Source: DATBQN01 sp963755825
GTDB taxonomy: Bacteria; Acidobacteriota; Thermoanaerobaculia; Multivoradales; UBA5704
Assembly (NCBI GenBank): GCA_963755825.1
Contig: CAVWLA010000003.1
Location: 1,736,001-1,800,000 of the forward strand
Length of the DNA stretch: 64,000 nt
Direction: 5' to 3'
In this document: one piece after another, positions 1 to 8,542 of the stretch
How the letters are laid out: each line of letters starts with the position of its first letter
Numbering within the stretch: the first letter of the stretch is position 1
Translations under genes and position numbers: made by a program
Notes under the pieces: generated by a model
The model's database searches: none
Seen by the model: only the letters and a program-made list of their open reading frames with translations
What the model was told of the DNA's origin: nothing

Positions 1-43
1 ATCGCCGAGAGGGTCATCCGATGAGATCCGATCCCGGACCGGC

Positions 44-172
44 AGGGGCGGGCCCCCGTGCCCGCCCGGAGGCGGAGGGGCCGGTTCGGTCCGAGCACGG
101 GCCTGCCGCGGGGAGGTACCGCGGCGATGGAGCGCCTTCGCGATCGGCGGGCGGGCACGGGGGCCCGCCCCT
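44..172. repeat. 24-bp inverted repeat pair
   Basis: Positions 44-67 and 149-172 are perfect reverse complements over 24 bases. Each arm can also fold on itself: GGGCGGGC at 149-156 pairs with GCCCGCCC at 163-170. The pair lies in the leader before the aminotransferase gene. GC-rich units of this look are often dispersed intergenic repeats; only this pair is seen in the window. No function is assigned. Confidence 0.7.
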
Positions 173-261
173 ACAGAAGGCCGCGAATGGTGTCGCGAGC
201 CGGACGATTTCAATCCCGGCTCCGGCGGGTGCAGAATGGGGCCTTCAGACGGAGGAGAGCC

Positions 262-1443
262 ATGAGCGAGACCGGAAGGGAGCTTTCGCGGCGCGATTTC
301 GCGCGCTGGTTGGGCGTCGGCGTGGGGACGGGGATCGGCGCCGCGGCGTGGTCGCCGCTGGCGGCGCTGGGCACGGGGGCCGCGGCGGGATCGCCGGCGC
401 CGGCTGTCAGACATGCCGCGATGAAGGCCGCCTCGACCGGCGGCGGCCGCGAGATGGTGCGCTTGAACGCCAACGAGAACCCGCTCGGCCCTTGCCCCGG
501 GGCGATCAAGGCGATGCGCGAGGCGCTCGCCGAGGCCTGGCGGTACCCGCAGGAGACCCAGGCGGCGCTCACCGAGGAGGTGGCGGCGCTGCACGGGGTG
601 ACCGCCGACGAGGTGCTCCTCGGCAACGGCTCGAGCGAGATCCTCGAGCTCTCGGTCGCCGCCTTCTGCGACGGCACGCGCTCGCTGGTAGTCGCCGAGC
701 CGACCTACGAGGCGGTGCTCCTCCACGCCCGCGCGGTGGGCGACAAGGCGGTGCTGGTGCCGCTCACCGCCGACTACCGCCACGACCTGCCGGCGATGGT
801 CGCCGCGGCACAGAGCGCCGGCCTGGTCTACTTCTGCAATCCCAACAACCCGACCGGGACGCTCACCCCCAAGGCCGAGGTGCAGACGTTCATCGAGAGC
901 CTGCCGAAGACGACCATGGTGGTGGTCGACGAGGCCTACTTCCACTACGTCGAGAGCGCCGACCACGAGAGCGTCATCCCGCGCGTGCGCGAGCATCCGA
1001 ACCTCATCGTCCTGCGCACCTTTTCCAAGGTCTACGGCCTGGCGGGAGTGCGCTCCGGCTACGCCATCGCCTCGGCCGCGGCGATCGAGCGCATGGGCAA
1101 GCACCAGGCCTTCAACGACCTCAACCTGCTGGGCATCGCCGGCGCGCGGGAGAGCCTGAAGGACGACGCCCACGTGCTGCGCAACCGCCAGGCGAACCAG
1201 GCCGTGCGCGGCGCCGCGATCGCCGACCTGGCGGCGCTCGGCTATCGCACGCTGCCGTCGCAGGCGAACTTCTTCATGGTCGACCTGCGCCGGCCGACGC
1301 CGCCCGTCATCCACGCGATGCGCGCCGAGGGCGTCGCCGTCGGCCGCCCCTTCCCGGCGGTGCCCAACTTCCTCCGCGTCACCGTCGGCACCGCCGAGGA
1401 GATGCGCGCCTTCGGCGCCGCCTTCCGCACGGTGATGGCGTAG
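262..1443 (+). CDS. Tat-exported HisC-like aminotransferase (PLP, class I/II)
   Basis: The 393-residue protein is a fold-type I PLP aminotransferase of the histidinol-phosphate aminotransferase group. The N-terminus carries a twin-arginine signal (R10-R11 in SRRDFARWLG, then a Gly/Ala-rich hydrophobic stretch), so the enzyme is probably exported folded. Visible motifs are NANENPLG, NPNNPTG near residue 193, the PLP-contacting Asp about 223 (VVDEAY) and the Schiff-base lysine about 256 (TFSKVYG). The ATG at 262 is chosen because GGAGGAG sits just upstream and it places the Tat signal at the start; the reading frame is open further upstream. Cytoplasmic HisC lacks a signal, so a role in histidine synthesis is doubtful. 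The substrate is unknown. It stands alone, convergent with the DUF1501 gene. Confidence 0.88.
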   Translation: MSETGRELSRRDFARWLGVGVGTGIGAAAWSPLAALGTGAAAGSPAPAVRHAAMKAASTGGGREMVRLNANENPLGPCPGAIKAMREALAEAWRYPQETQAALTEEVAALHGVTADEVLLGNGSSEILELSVAAFCDGTRSLVVAEPTYEAVLLHARAVGDKAVLVPLTADYRHDLPAMVAAAQSAGLVYFCNPNNPTGTLTPKAEVQTFIESLPKTTMVVVDEAYFHYVESADHESVIPRVREHPNLIVLRTFSKVYGLAGVRSGYAIASAAAIERMGKHQAFNDLNLLGIAGARESLKDDAHVLRNRQANQAVRGAAIADLAALGYRTLPSQANFFMVDLRRPTPPVIHAMRAEGVAVGRPFPAVPNFLRVTVGTAEEMRAFGAAFRTVMA

Positions 1444-1465
1444 GGAGGATCGGGAAGGAATGATC

Positions 1466-1492
1466 CGCCGCCGCCCGGCGCGGGCGGCGGCG
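1466..1492. terminator. hairpin between convergent genes
   Basis: A perfect 12-bp stem (1466-1477 with 1481-1492) with a 3-base loop lies between the aminotransferase stop and the DUF1501 stop. There is no T-run, so bidirectional termination is inferred from position only. Confidence 0.4.
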
Positions 1493-1503
1493 AGCCTCGG
1501 ACC

Positions 1504-2772
1504 TCAGGCGATGAGCGGCAGCCGCCTGCCGGTCCAGCCGGGGAAGAGCGTCGCGTCGTCGGCGATCGACAGGTGCTTGCCGGCGAGCTCGCAGAAGACG
1601 GCGCGGAAGTCGGTCGTCACCGGCAGGTCGCGCCCCTCGTGGAGCTGGGCGACATCGACCCCCGGCAGGTCGCCGTGGACGCGGCCGCCCTGCACCCGGT
1701 TGCCGAGCACGAAGAGGCAGGAGCCGTGGCCGTGGTCGGTGCCGCCGGAGCCGTTCTCGCGCGCCGTGCGGCCGAACTCCGTCATGGTGGTGAGCAGGAC
1801 GTCGTCCTGGTAGGTGCCGAGGTCGGTCCAGAAGGCCTGGATCGACCGCGCCAGATCGGCCGCCTGGCGGGCGAAGGTGCCGGCCTGCTGCACGTGGGTG
1901 TCCCAGCCGCTCGACTCGGCGAAGGCGACCTCGAGCCCGACGTCGGACTTGACGAGGAAGGCGATCTGCTTGAGCGCTTGCCCGAGCGGGCTCGGCGGAT
2001 AGTCGGCGCCGGGCGCCGGGCGGTAGTTGGCGATCTGCGCCTCGGAGAGCGTCTGCACCGCCTCGAAGGTCTCGTTGCCGGTCGCCCGCAGCAGGCTCTG
2101 CGAGGCCTGGCCGTAGAGCGCCTCGAAGCCCTGGCCGGCGGCGGCCGCAGCCTGGCTACTGGCACCGCCGGCGCCGGGAACCTTGAGCCGGAAATCGGCC
2201 AGGTTGGTCACCGCCAGCGCCGGCTGATCGCCGTAGAGCGAGCGCGGCAGCGACGGCGTCATGGCGACGGCGCGCAGCGGAGTCGCGTCGTGGCCGAGGA
2301 GGCCGATGGCGCGGTTGAGCCAGCCGGAAGGCGTCCCCTTCCGCCCCGGCGTGCCGGTCTCCATGTAGTCCTGGGCGTCGAAGTGCGAGCGCGTCGGGTC
2401 CGGCGAGCCGACGGCGTGGACGATCGCCAGGCGCTTCTCCTGCCAGAGCGGCAAGAGCGGCGCGAGGCCGGGATGGAGGCCGAAGCCGGCGCCGGTGTCG
2501 AGGAGCGCCCCCTGCGGCGCGCCGGCGGCGGCGCGCGCGGCGCTCATCGCCAGCCGCGGGCGCAGGCTCTTCATCACCGCCTCGTCGAGCGGCGAGACGG
2601 CGGCGAGGCCGTCCATGGCGCCGCGCTGGAAGATGGTGACGAGGACCTTGCGCCGGCGGTGCGCCGACGGCGCGGCGGCGGCGAGCGCGGCGCGCTCGAG
2701 GAAGCGCGGCCCCGCCCCGGCGGTGAAGAGAGCGATGCCGCTCGCCTTGAGGAAGATTCGACGGCTGATCAT
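1504..2772 (-). CDS. DUF1501 family Tat-exported protein
   Basis: The 422-residue protein belongs to the DUF1501 family, which is related to sulfatase/alkaline-phosphatase-like folds and usually sits beside a DUF1800 gene, as here. It opens with a Tat-like signal (SRRIFLKASG at residues 3-12, then a hydrophobic run ending in Ala-rich sequence). Family blocks seen are the FQRGAMDGL segment after the signal, GWDTH in the middle, and TEFGRTARENGSGGTDHG near the C-terminus, with metal-site-type Asp and His residues. The ATG at 2772 is chosen because AGGAGG lies 6-7 bases upstream. The DUF1800 gene ends 43 bases upstream on the same strand, so the two are probably co-transcribed. The biochemical function of the family is not settled. 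Confidence 0.88.
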   Translation of the reverse strand: MISRRIFLKASGIALFTAGAGPRFLERAALAAAAPSAHRRRKVLVTIFQRGAMDGLAAVSPLDEAVMKSLRPRLAMSAARAAAGAPQGALLDTGAGFGLHPGLAPLLPLWQEKRLAIVHAVGSPDPTRSHFDAQDYMETGTPGRKGTPSGWLNRAIGLLGHDATPLRAVAMTPSLPRSLYGDQPALAVTNLADFRLKVPGAGGASSQAAAAAGQGFEALYGQASQSLLRATGNETFEAVQTLSEAQIANYRPAPGADYPPSPLGQALKQIAFLVKSDVGLEVAFAESSGWDTHVQQAGTFARQAADLARSIQAFWTDLGTYQDDVLLTTMTEFGRTARENGSGGTDHGHGSCLFVLGNRVQGGRVHGDLPGVDVAQLHEGRDLPVTTDFRAVFCELAGKHLSIADDATLFPGWTGRRLPLIA

Positions 2773-2815
2773 GACGTGCCTCCTGATTTGCTGGGTGTGC
2801 TCATCTGCCGGCGCC

Positions 2816-4999
2816 TCAACGCCGTTGGAATTCTGGCGATCCGAGGATGACGCCGACCACCTGCTGCAGCGGAGAAGGGGCGAGCGCCGCCGCCTCGCGG
2901 TCGCCGCCCGGGCGCCCGGGCTGGCGCTCCGCGGCATCGCCGAAGAGCGCCTCGGCGAGCATCTCGTCGGCGTTCGCGGCCGACCTCTCGTCGACCGCCG
3001 GCCGCGGCCTGGTCGTCGAATGCTCGGGCGGATTCTCGGCCGGGTTCTCGGCCGGTTTCTCAACAGCAACGGGCGCCCGGCGATCGACCTGGCGGGCGAG
3101 GTCGGGGTTGGCGACCAACGGCTGCAGCAAGCGCAGCGTCGGCGCCAGGTCGCGGCCCGGCATCAGCAGGCCAGCGTAGACGGCGAGCGCCTGCTGGCGC
3201 GATTCCGGCTCGCGGCCGCCGTTGAGCGCCGGCAGATCGACGTCGACGCCGCGCACCCTGCCGGCGGCGAGCGTCATGCCGAAGTTCATGCGGTTCAAGA
3301 GCGAGCCGGTGTTGACCCAGGCCTCGGCGCGGTCGGGGTAGCCGGTGGGCGCCTGGTAGGCGTAGAGCGGCTCGCCGATGCGTCCGATCCAGTCGATGAG
3401 GGCGCGCGGCTCCCCCACCTCGCCGCCGATGGCGCGGAGGGCCGAGGCGGCGAGCTCGAAGGGCGACTTGATCTTGGCGTCGACCGCCTCGCGGCTCCAG
3501 AACTCCGGCGCCGCGGCGATCGCCCAGATCATCTGCCGCATGTCGCCGCCGGAGGAGAGGTAGACCGCGGCCAGGCGGTCGACCAGCGCCTGCGGCGGAT
3601 GGTCGGAGACGAAGCGGACGGCGAGCTGGGACGCCAGGTGGCGCGCCGTCGCCGGCTGCACGGCGAGGAGGTCGAGCACCTGCTCGCCGTCCTCGATGCC
3701 GCGGCCGGCCGGGAAACGGTGGCCGAGGATGAGCTTCTCGCCGGCGTCGTGGGCGTCGGCGCGGAAGAGGAACTCCCCCTCCTGGCGGAAGCCGAGGCCG
3801 CCGTTGCGGTCGGCCCGCGCCAGGCGCTCCTCGAGCTTCGCCCGCGCCGGCCCCGCCGGCACCACCGACCAGCCGGTGAAGGCGCGCGCCACCTCGACGA
3901 CGTCCTTCTGCGTGTAGCCGCCGTCGACGCCCAGGGTGTGGAGCTCCATCAGCTCGCGGGCGTAGTTCTCGTTCAAGCCCCGCTCGCCCTTCTTGGCACC
4001 TCCCGCACCCCCGGCGCGCGCCGCGAGGGCGCCGCGCCGCATGCCGAAGCGGCCGGCCGGCCGGCGCTCCATCGCGTCCGCCATCGTCGTCTCGGCGGCG
4101 GCGTTGGCGGTCGACTGCGCGTTGTCGAGATAGAGCAGCATCGCCGGCTGGTGGGCGGTGGCGCCGAGGAGGTCGCGGAAGCGGCCGAGGGCGTGCGGGC
4201 GGATGGCGTCCCGCTCGTAGGCGAGGAGATAGGGCCGCGTTCGGCGGTTGGTCAGCGAGACGTTGAAGTGGTTGAACCAGAAGTCGGTCATCACCTCGCC
4301 GAGCTGGCTCTCGGCATAGACGGCGCGCAGGAGCTTCTGCGCCATGAGCTGGCCGAGGAGCTCCTTCTCGGGCCGGTAGCCGCGCTCCCTGGCGAAGGCG
4401 AGCACCTTCTGGCGCAGCGCCTTCTTGTCGGCCTCGGCGCCGGCGCCGAGGCCGGCGTTGGGATCGACCGCCGCCAGCGGCACGATGCCGGCGGCGTTCT
4501 TGCCCGTCACCACCCCCGCCTGGCGCGCCTCGGCGAGGACGGCCTGCGGCGGCGGATAGACGCGGAGGAGGTCGGCCGTCGACATGGCGAGTGCCGGATA
4601 GGCGGCGAGGCGGCGGGCGAGCTGCGGATCGGCGGCGCCCGAGCGGTCGCCGCCGGCGAGCTGGCGGTCGAGCCAGCGGTCGAGCCCCATCGCCACCACC
4701 TCGTCGACCTCGCCCGGCCGCGGCCCGAAGGCGAAGCGGTTGAGGAGATGGGCGGCGGCCTGGCGCTCGCTGAGGCCGGCCTGCCGCCACGGCATGCGGG
4801 AGGAGGCCGGCCGCCCGGCGGCCACCGGAGCGGCGGCGGCCGCCGTTCCCTCCAGCCGCGGGGCGCAGAGCGCGGCGAGCGCCAGCATCGCGACGATCGG
4901 AGCGAGGGGAGCGATCGGGGCGAGGAGGGGCAGCGAGCTCCGAAGACGGCGCAGGGGGCGCGGCAAGCGGAAACGGCGGGATTTGGGAACGGTTCGCAT
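2816..4999 (-). CDS. DUF1800 family exported protein
   Basis: The 727-residue protein has an N-terminal signal/transmembrane segment (about residues 20-55) followed by a DUF1800 domain. Typical features are the HLLNRFAFGPRPGE block about residue 85, an internal FNHFNVS segment, YARELMELHTLGVDGGYTQ in the middle and AFTGW after it. DUF1800 and DUF1501 genes occur as adjacent pairs in Planctomycetota, Acidobacteriota and some Proteobacteria and are presumed to act together at the cell envelope; the reaction is unknown. A GAGGAGAG ribosome-binding site lies before the ATG. A low-complexity stretch rich in Pro, Glu and Asn lies about residues 645-670. Confidence 0.88.
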   Translation of the reverse strand: MRTVPKSRRFRLPRPLRRLRSSLPLLAPIAPLAPIVAMLALAALCAPRLEGTAAAAAPVAAGRPASSRMPWRQAGLSERQAAAHLLNRFAFGPRPGEVDEVVAMGLDRWLDRQLAGGDRSGAADPQLARRLAAYPALAMSTADLLRVYPPPQAVLAEARQAGVVTGKNAAGIVPLAAVDPNAGLGAGAEADKKALRQKVLAFARERGYRPEKELLGQLMAQKLLRAVYAESQLGEVMTDFWFNHFNVSLTNRRTRPYLLAYERDAIRPHALGRFRDLLGATAHQPAMLLYLDNAQSTANAAAETTMADAMERRPAGRFGMRRGALAARAGGAGGAKKGERGLNENYARELMELHTLGVDGGYTQKDVVEVARAFTGWSVVPAGPARAKLEERLARADRNGGLGFRQEGEFLFRADAHDAGEKLILGHRFPAGRGIEDGEQVLDLLAVQPATARHLASQLAVRFVSDHPPQALVDRLAAVYLSSGGDMRQMIWAIAAAPEFWSREAVDAKIKSPFELAASALRAIGGEVGEPRALIDWIGRIGEPLYAYQAPTGYPDRAEAWVNTGSLLNRMNFGMTLAAGRVRGVDVDLPALNGGREPESRQQALAVYAGLLMPGRDLAPTLRLLQPLVANPDLARQVDRRAPVAVEKPAENPAENPPEHSTTRPRPAVDERSAANADEMLAEALFGDAAERQPGRPGGDREAAALAPSPLQQVVGVILGSPEFQRR

Positions 5000-5205
5000 G
5001 GTCTCTCCTCGACTCTCGCGTGAAGCCTTGCCGCCTCACGACCGATGAAACCGCCCGATGGAACCCACCGAAACCGCGAAACCTGCGGCCTTACCTTCCC
5101 GGCCCCCGCCTCGAACGGCGGAGCTATGCTCGCCCGCGAGAATACTCCTCGCCCGAGGCGCCGGAGGCGCGGGCGGCGAGAAACCGCAGGAGAGGGGCGG
5201 CGAGG

Positions 5206-5730
5206 ATGGGCGACGCGGCGGCAGGGGGGCGGCCGGAGGGGGCACAGGGCGCGCGCAAGCCGCGCACCTGGCTGCTCAGGATGCTGAGCTTCTACCCGCC
5301 ATTTTTTGGCGCCGGCATCCGCGTGCGGCGCGTCGGGCCCGATCAGCGCACCTATGAAGTGCGGATGAAGCTCACGCGGTGGAACCGCAATTTCGTCGGC
5401 ACCGCCTTCGGCGGCTCCCTCTATTCCATGTGCGACCCCTTCTACATGCTCATCCTGATCGAGGCCCTGGGGCCGGACTACGTCGTCTGGGACAAGGCGG
5501 CGACGATCCGCTTCCGCCGCCCCGGCCGCGGCACGGTCGCCGCCCGCTTCCACATCCCGGAGGAGCAGATCGCCGAGATCCGCGCCGCGGCCGACGCCGC
5601 CGGCCGCAGCGAGCGCCGGCTCACCGCCGAGGTGCTCGACCTCGACGGCAGGGTGGTCGCCGAGGTCGAGAAGACCCTCTCCGTGCGGCGGCGGAATCCT
5701 CCCCCGGCGTCCGTTGGTTTACCTGACTGA
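5206..5730 (+). CDS. DUF4442-type hot-dog-fold protein
   Basis: The 174-residue protein resembles the DUF4442/YiiD-type hot-dog thioesterase-like family. Characteristic parts are the N-terminal FYPPFFGAGIRV segment, the KLTRWNRNFVGTAFGGSLY region corresponding to the hot-dog helix, and a final DLDGRVVAEVEKTLSVRR strand. No cofactor site is expected. The ATG at 5206 follows a G-rich AGAGGGG/CGAGG stretch; the frame remains open upstream to about 5020 but that part looks non-coding. It is divergent from the DUF1800 gene and 26 bases upstream of the secreted-protein gene. Acyl-thioester hydrolysis is a family inference only. Confidence 0.7.
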   Translation: MGDAAAGGRPEGAQGARKPRTWLLRMLSFYPPFFGAGIRVRRVGPDQRTYEVRMKLTRWNRNFVGTAFGGSLYSMCDPFYMLILIEALGPDYVVWDKAATIRFRRPGRGTVAARFHIPEEQIAEIRAAADAAGRSERRLTAEVLDLDGRVVAEVEKTLSVRRRNPPPASVGLPD

Positions 5731-5756
5731 ATTCATCTCCCAAAGGAGAACGCTCC

Positions 5757-6566
5757 ATGCGCCGAATGATCACTAGCCTGCTGCTGCCGCTCGCCCTCGC
5801 CGTCGCCACGGCGGCGGGAGCGGACACGCTGTTGACGATGAAGAGCCACACCGACGCCACCGCCGTCGGCCAGCCCAACCACGACTCCCAGATCAAGGTC
5901 TGGGTGAGCCCCGACAACCAGGAGATCCGCCGCGACGAGGCGAACTTCTCGCTCCTCCTCCTGCTCGACAAGAACAAGATGTACCTCATCGACAACCAGG
6001 CCAAGTCCTACAACGAGGTCGACCTGCCGGTCGACTTCAAGAAGCTGATGCCGCAGGGCGGCGAGCAGATGATGGAGCAGATGGCCAAGATGTCGAAGAT
6101 GGACGTCGTGGTGACGCCGACCGCGGAGACCAAGAAGATCGGCGCCTGGAGCGCCAAGAAGTACCAGGTCAACCTGTCGAACGCCGCCGGCATGAAGATC
6201 GCCTCCGACATGTGGATGAGCAAGGACGTCGGCTTCGACACCGCCTCCTTCGCCCAGATGCAGGCGCACCTCACCTCGCTCAGCCCCGGCAACGGCGACT
6301 GGGCGAAGAAGATCGCCCAGATCCCCGGCTTCCCGGTCTACACCGAGTCGCGGGTGACGACGCCGCAGGGCCAGATCAAGACCACCCAGGAGCTCGCCGC
6401 CGTCGACAAGAAGGCCGCCCCGGCCGGCACCTACCAGGTTCCCACCGGCTTCGCCAAGGCGGCCTTCGGCGCCGGCCCCGGCCCCAACGGCGCCGGCGCC
6501 CCGGGCGCCCGCCCGCGCCCGCGGCCGGCAGCAGCGCCCCCCGCGACCCCGCCGGCGGGCCGCTGA
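5757..6566 (+). CDS. secreted DUF4412-like protein
   Basis: The 269-residue protein has a clear signal peptide (about residues 1-22, cleavage near AGAD). Its mature part is a beta-rich periplasmic domain resembling the DUF4412 type: a strand with MKSHTDAT, then KVWVSPDNQEIRRDEANFSLLLLLDKNKMYLIDNQAKSY, and a later Met-rich helix (GGEQMMEQMAKMSKMD). The last 40 or so residues are low-complexity Pro/Ala/Gly/Arg. The ribosome-binding site is AAAGGAG, 8 bases before the ATG. It may be co-transcribed with the hot-dog protein 26 bases upstream. The function is unknown; lipoprotein-carrier-like binding is possible but not shown. Confidence 0.65.
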   Translation: MRRMITSLLLPLALAVATAAGADTLLTMKSHTDATAVGQPNHDSQIKVWVSPDNQEIRRDEANFSLLLLLDKNKMYLIDNQAKSYNEVDLPVDFKKLMPQGGEQMMEQMAKMSKMDVVVTPTAETKKIGAWSAKKYQVNLSNAAGMKIASDMWMSKDVGFDTASFAQMQAHLTSLSPGNGDWAKKIAQIPGFPVYTESRVTTPQGQIKTTQELAAVDKKAAPAGTYQVPTGFAKAAFGAGPGPNGAGAPGARPRPRPAAAPPATPPAGR

Positions 6567-6623
6567 CGGCCGATTGGCCTCCGACCGGTCGCCTCGCGCG
6601 CGGCGGCCGCCGAGACCTCTTCC

Positions 6624-6654
6624 CACGGGCGAGCGGGCTTGCCGCTCGCCCGTG
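6624..6654. terminator. hairpin after the secreted-protein gene
   Basis: A perfect 13-bp stem (6624-6636 with 6642-6654) with a 5-base loop lies 58 bases past the stop codon at 6566. It is not followed by a T-run, so it may be a terminator-like or mRNA-stabilising hairpin or a dispersed repeat. A similar GGCGAGC/GCTCGCC motif occurs at about 38048. Confidence 0.45.
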
Positions 6655-6745
6655 CTGCGTCAGGGCGGCCAGGGCACCGAAGGATCTGTGGGGAGGAAAC
6701 GCTCCAAACGATTGACTGGATTGTACTTCGATCTTCAACCGCCGA

Positions 6746-6773
6746 GATCCTTCGCTTCGCTCAGGATGACAAG
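6746..6773. repeat. interspersed repeat copy 1
   Basis: This copy contains the core GATCCTTCGCTTCGCTCAGG followed by ATGACAA. Related copies lie at 18012-18037 and, partially, at 8393-8416. All are intergenic, which fits a dispersed non-coding repeat rather than part of a gene. Confidence 0.6.
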
Positions 6774-6955
6774 AAATCTCCATGCATGGGGATTCTCTTG
6801 AGAGAGATAGCATTTCCCCCCGTCCGAGCTGCCGGTCCTGCGTCCCCTCTACGGGGACGCCAAGGGAAGAGCGCCACCCGGGATCACGCGTCGTATAAGC
6901 GTTCGGCCGGCCCAGCCTGCCCGCCGGCCGCCTATACGACACCCTGCTGTCGCAA

Positions 6956-6983
6956 TTGACACCCTGAGCCCGGCGGCTATGCT
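6956..6983 (+). promoter_or_regulatory. sigma-70-type promoter before the TIR gene
   Basis: TTGACA at 6956-6961 is followed after 16 bases by TATGCT at 6978-6983. It lies about 180 bases before the chosen start of the TIR gene. Confidence 0.5.
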
Positions 6984-7161
6984 GAAGTAACTCAAGTGAC
7001 CAGTGATACTTACGGAGACGATCTCTCCGCGACCCGGAATGCCTATTTCCACAGCGGATGACCCGAAGCGCGATCAAGCCAGGGGGTCGTCGAATCTGAG
7101 GTTAGGCCGTCCGGCGCTCTGCGCTTCCGACTGCACGCTCCGAACGCCCGAATCGCATAAA

Positions 7162-8205
7162 ATGTCGGTTATGGCTCCGCTTCGTGTCTTCGTGTCGTAC
7201 GTGCAAGAGAACCGGGAAATCGTGGCCCTGCTCGTTCGAGAGCTGCAGAATCGCGATATCGACCCATGGTGGGATCGTGATTCACTTTTGCCGGGCGCCT
7301 TCTGGCAGGATGAGATTCGTCGGGCGATTCGGGATGGCCAGTTCTTCCTGGCATGCTTCTCAAGCGACTATTTAGCGCGCGACATAACGTTCATGAATGA
7401 AGAACTAACGATTGCCATCGAAGAGATCAGACTGCGCGGCGACTCCACGTGGTTCATCCCGGTTCTTTTGTCCGGTGAAGTACCGAATCGCGCCATAGGT
7501 GGCGGTCGAACTCTAAGGCATATTCAGTTCGTTAACCTCGCGCCAGAGCACTGGTCAGAAGGTATCGCCGCACTGTGCAACGTCATGGGCCAGGTCCGCA
7601 CTCCGGATTTGCCGGCCACTTCTTCCGTTCTGGCTCATCAGCGTGTAGAGACAGATGCAGAAAGCGCAAGTGATCTTCACAGGCTCGCAGGTGTCGGTCA
7701 ACATGCGAGTGACTTTTTCGAGCTCTCTCCGGGCCTGTGGAAAGTTTCGCTATCGCACCGTGGCGGCGGCCATTTTGCAGTATGGCTACTCGATTCCGAA
7801 GGGGAGCGAGTCGAACTTCTAGTTAACGCCACTGGAACTTTTCATGGGACTAAGCTAGTCAAGATTCCCCGTGAGGGCAGATTTCTGTACGACGTCAGCG
7901 CGGATGGTCCTTGGGATATTCTCGCTCAGCCGCCCATGGAACTTGAGCAAATGGCGCATATTCGCGGCGGCTCGCAGGCAGGAACCGATCTTATTCGGTT
8001 CAACGGCGGGCTGCGAGTCTTCAATCTTCAGCACGAGGGCGTCGGTCATTTCGCCGTGTGGTTGTTGGACCGTGACGGCGAACACGTCGAGTTGCTGGTG
8101 AACGCAACAGGATCCTTTGATGGCTCAAAAGCCGTGAAGCTCCGGAGCGGCGTTTATGCTTTTGATGTAAGCGCCGACGGAGCGTGGAACATTACGTGGC
8201 GATGA
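7162..8205 (+). CDS. TIR-domain protein with two C-terminal beta repeats
   Basis: This 347-residue protein (start uncertain) begins with a TIR domain at about residues 5-150: FVSYVQENREIV at strand A/helix A, a WWDRDSLLPG loop, FFLACFSSDYL, and a helix with EEL in the position of the NADase glutamate. After a linker come two similar repeats at about 191-255 and 283-347. Each has H-x-G-x-GHFAVWLLD, then VELLVNATG, then DVSADG-x-W. This repeat type, known in other bacterial membrane or extracellular proteins, is probably a small beta-sandwich. TIR domains cleave NAD+ or act as adaptors in bacterial immunity, but no partner gene is adjacent. Codon and base use are much less GC-rich than in the neighbours. 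The ATG at 7162 has no good ribosome-binding site; the frame is open back to a GTG at 7003. Confidence 0.8.
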   Translation: MSVMAPLRVFVSYVQENREIVALLVRELQNRDIDPWWDRDSLLPGAFWQDEIRRAIRDGQFFLACFSSDYLARDITFMNEELTIAIEEIRLRGDSTWFIPVLLSGEVPNRAIGGGRTLRHIQFVNLAPEHWSEGIAALCNVMGQVRTPDLPATSSVLAHQRVETDAESASDLHRLAGVGQHASDFFELSPGLWKVSLSHRGGGHFAVWLLDSEGERVELLVNATGTFHGTKLVKIPREGRFLYDVSADGPWDILAQPPMELEQMAHIRGGSQAGTDLIRFNGGLRVFNLQHEGVGHFAVWLLDRDGEHVELLVNATGSFDGSKAVKLRSGVYAFDVSADGAWNITWR

Positions 8206-8542
8206 TTCATTGGCCTTACTCGGCGCTCCATCGGCCTTCGGCCCGCCGCTTGTTACTATTACATCTAGGTTCCTGCTGTGAGCCGAAGCCGCTGAGCTTG
8301 GCTGTTACCCGCTTGTTACCCAGAAGCATAGAGTGTAGGCGTTATGATTCGTAAGGCGCTGAGGAAAAGATAACTTAGCGTCACTCGGCAGTCATTCGCA
8401 TGACTCAGGATGACAAATGAAGAAGCATCGATGAGGCAAGGCGACGCTCTTCGATTAGCCTCGAACCGATCCGCTGCCGAGCGCCGCTAGAATCGGCGGC
8501 GTGGCGCGCAGGGGAAGCGCCGCCGATCCGCGAGGGAGCGCC
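8206..8542. other. non-coding region right of the TIR gene
   Basis: No gene was found. The low-GC part extends to about 8480. CGCTTGTTAC occurs twice, about 60 bases apart (near 8248 and 8309), and a partial copy of the interspersed repeat lies at 8393-8416. The 13-mer CTCAGGATGACAA at 8404-8416 is identical to 6760-6772, so it brackets the TIR island as a direct repeat. Confidence 0.55.
8393..8416. repeat. interspersed repeat, partial copy
   Basis: CATTCGCATGA followed by CTCAGGATGACAA resembles the right half of copy 1 at 6746-6773. The last 13 bases are identical. The left half is diverged or lost. Confidence 0.45.

Larger units (their letters stand above)
6567..6955. other. non-coding region with hairpin and repeat copy
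   Basis: No convincing gene was found between the secreted-protein gene and the TIR-gene promoter. The region holds a strong hairpin at 6624-6654 and one copy of the interspersed repeat at 6746-6773. Base composition falls toward the right, marking the start of the atypical island. Confidence 0.6.

Noticed and set aside
2495..5023. Plus-strand frame opposite the DUF1800 gene
   Set aside because: The composition is low-complexity and the opposite strand encodes a clear DUF1800 protein.
6624..6654. Classical intrinsic terminator
   Set aside because: The stem is strong but no T-tract follows, so it is listed only as a hairpin with moderate confidence.
7162..8205. Thoeris assignment for the TIR gene
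   Set aside because: No ThsA-like (SIR2/Macro-domain) gene is adjacent and the C-terminal repeats differ.
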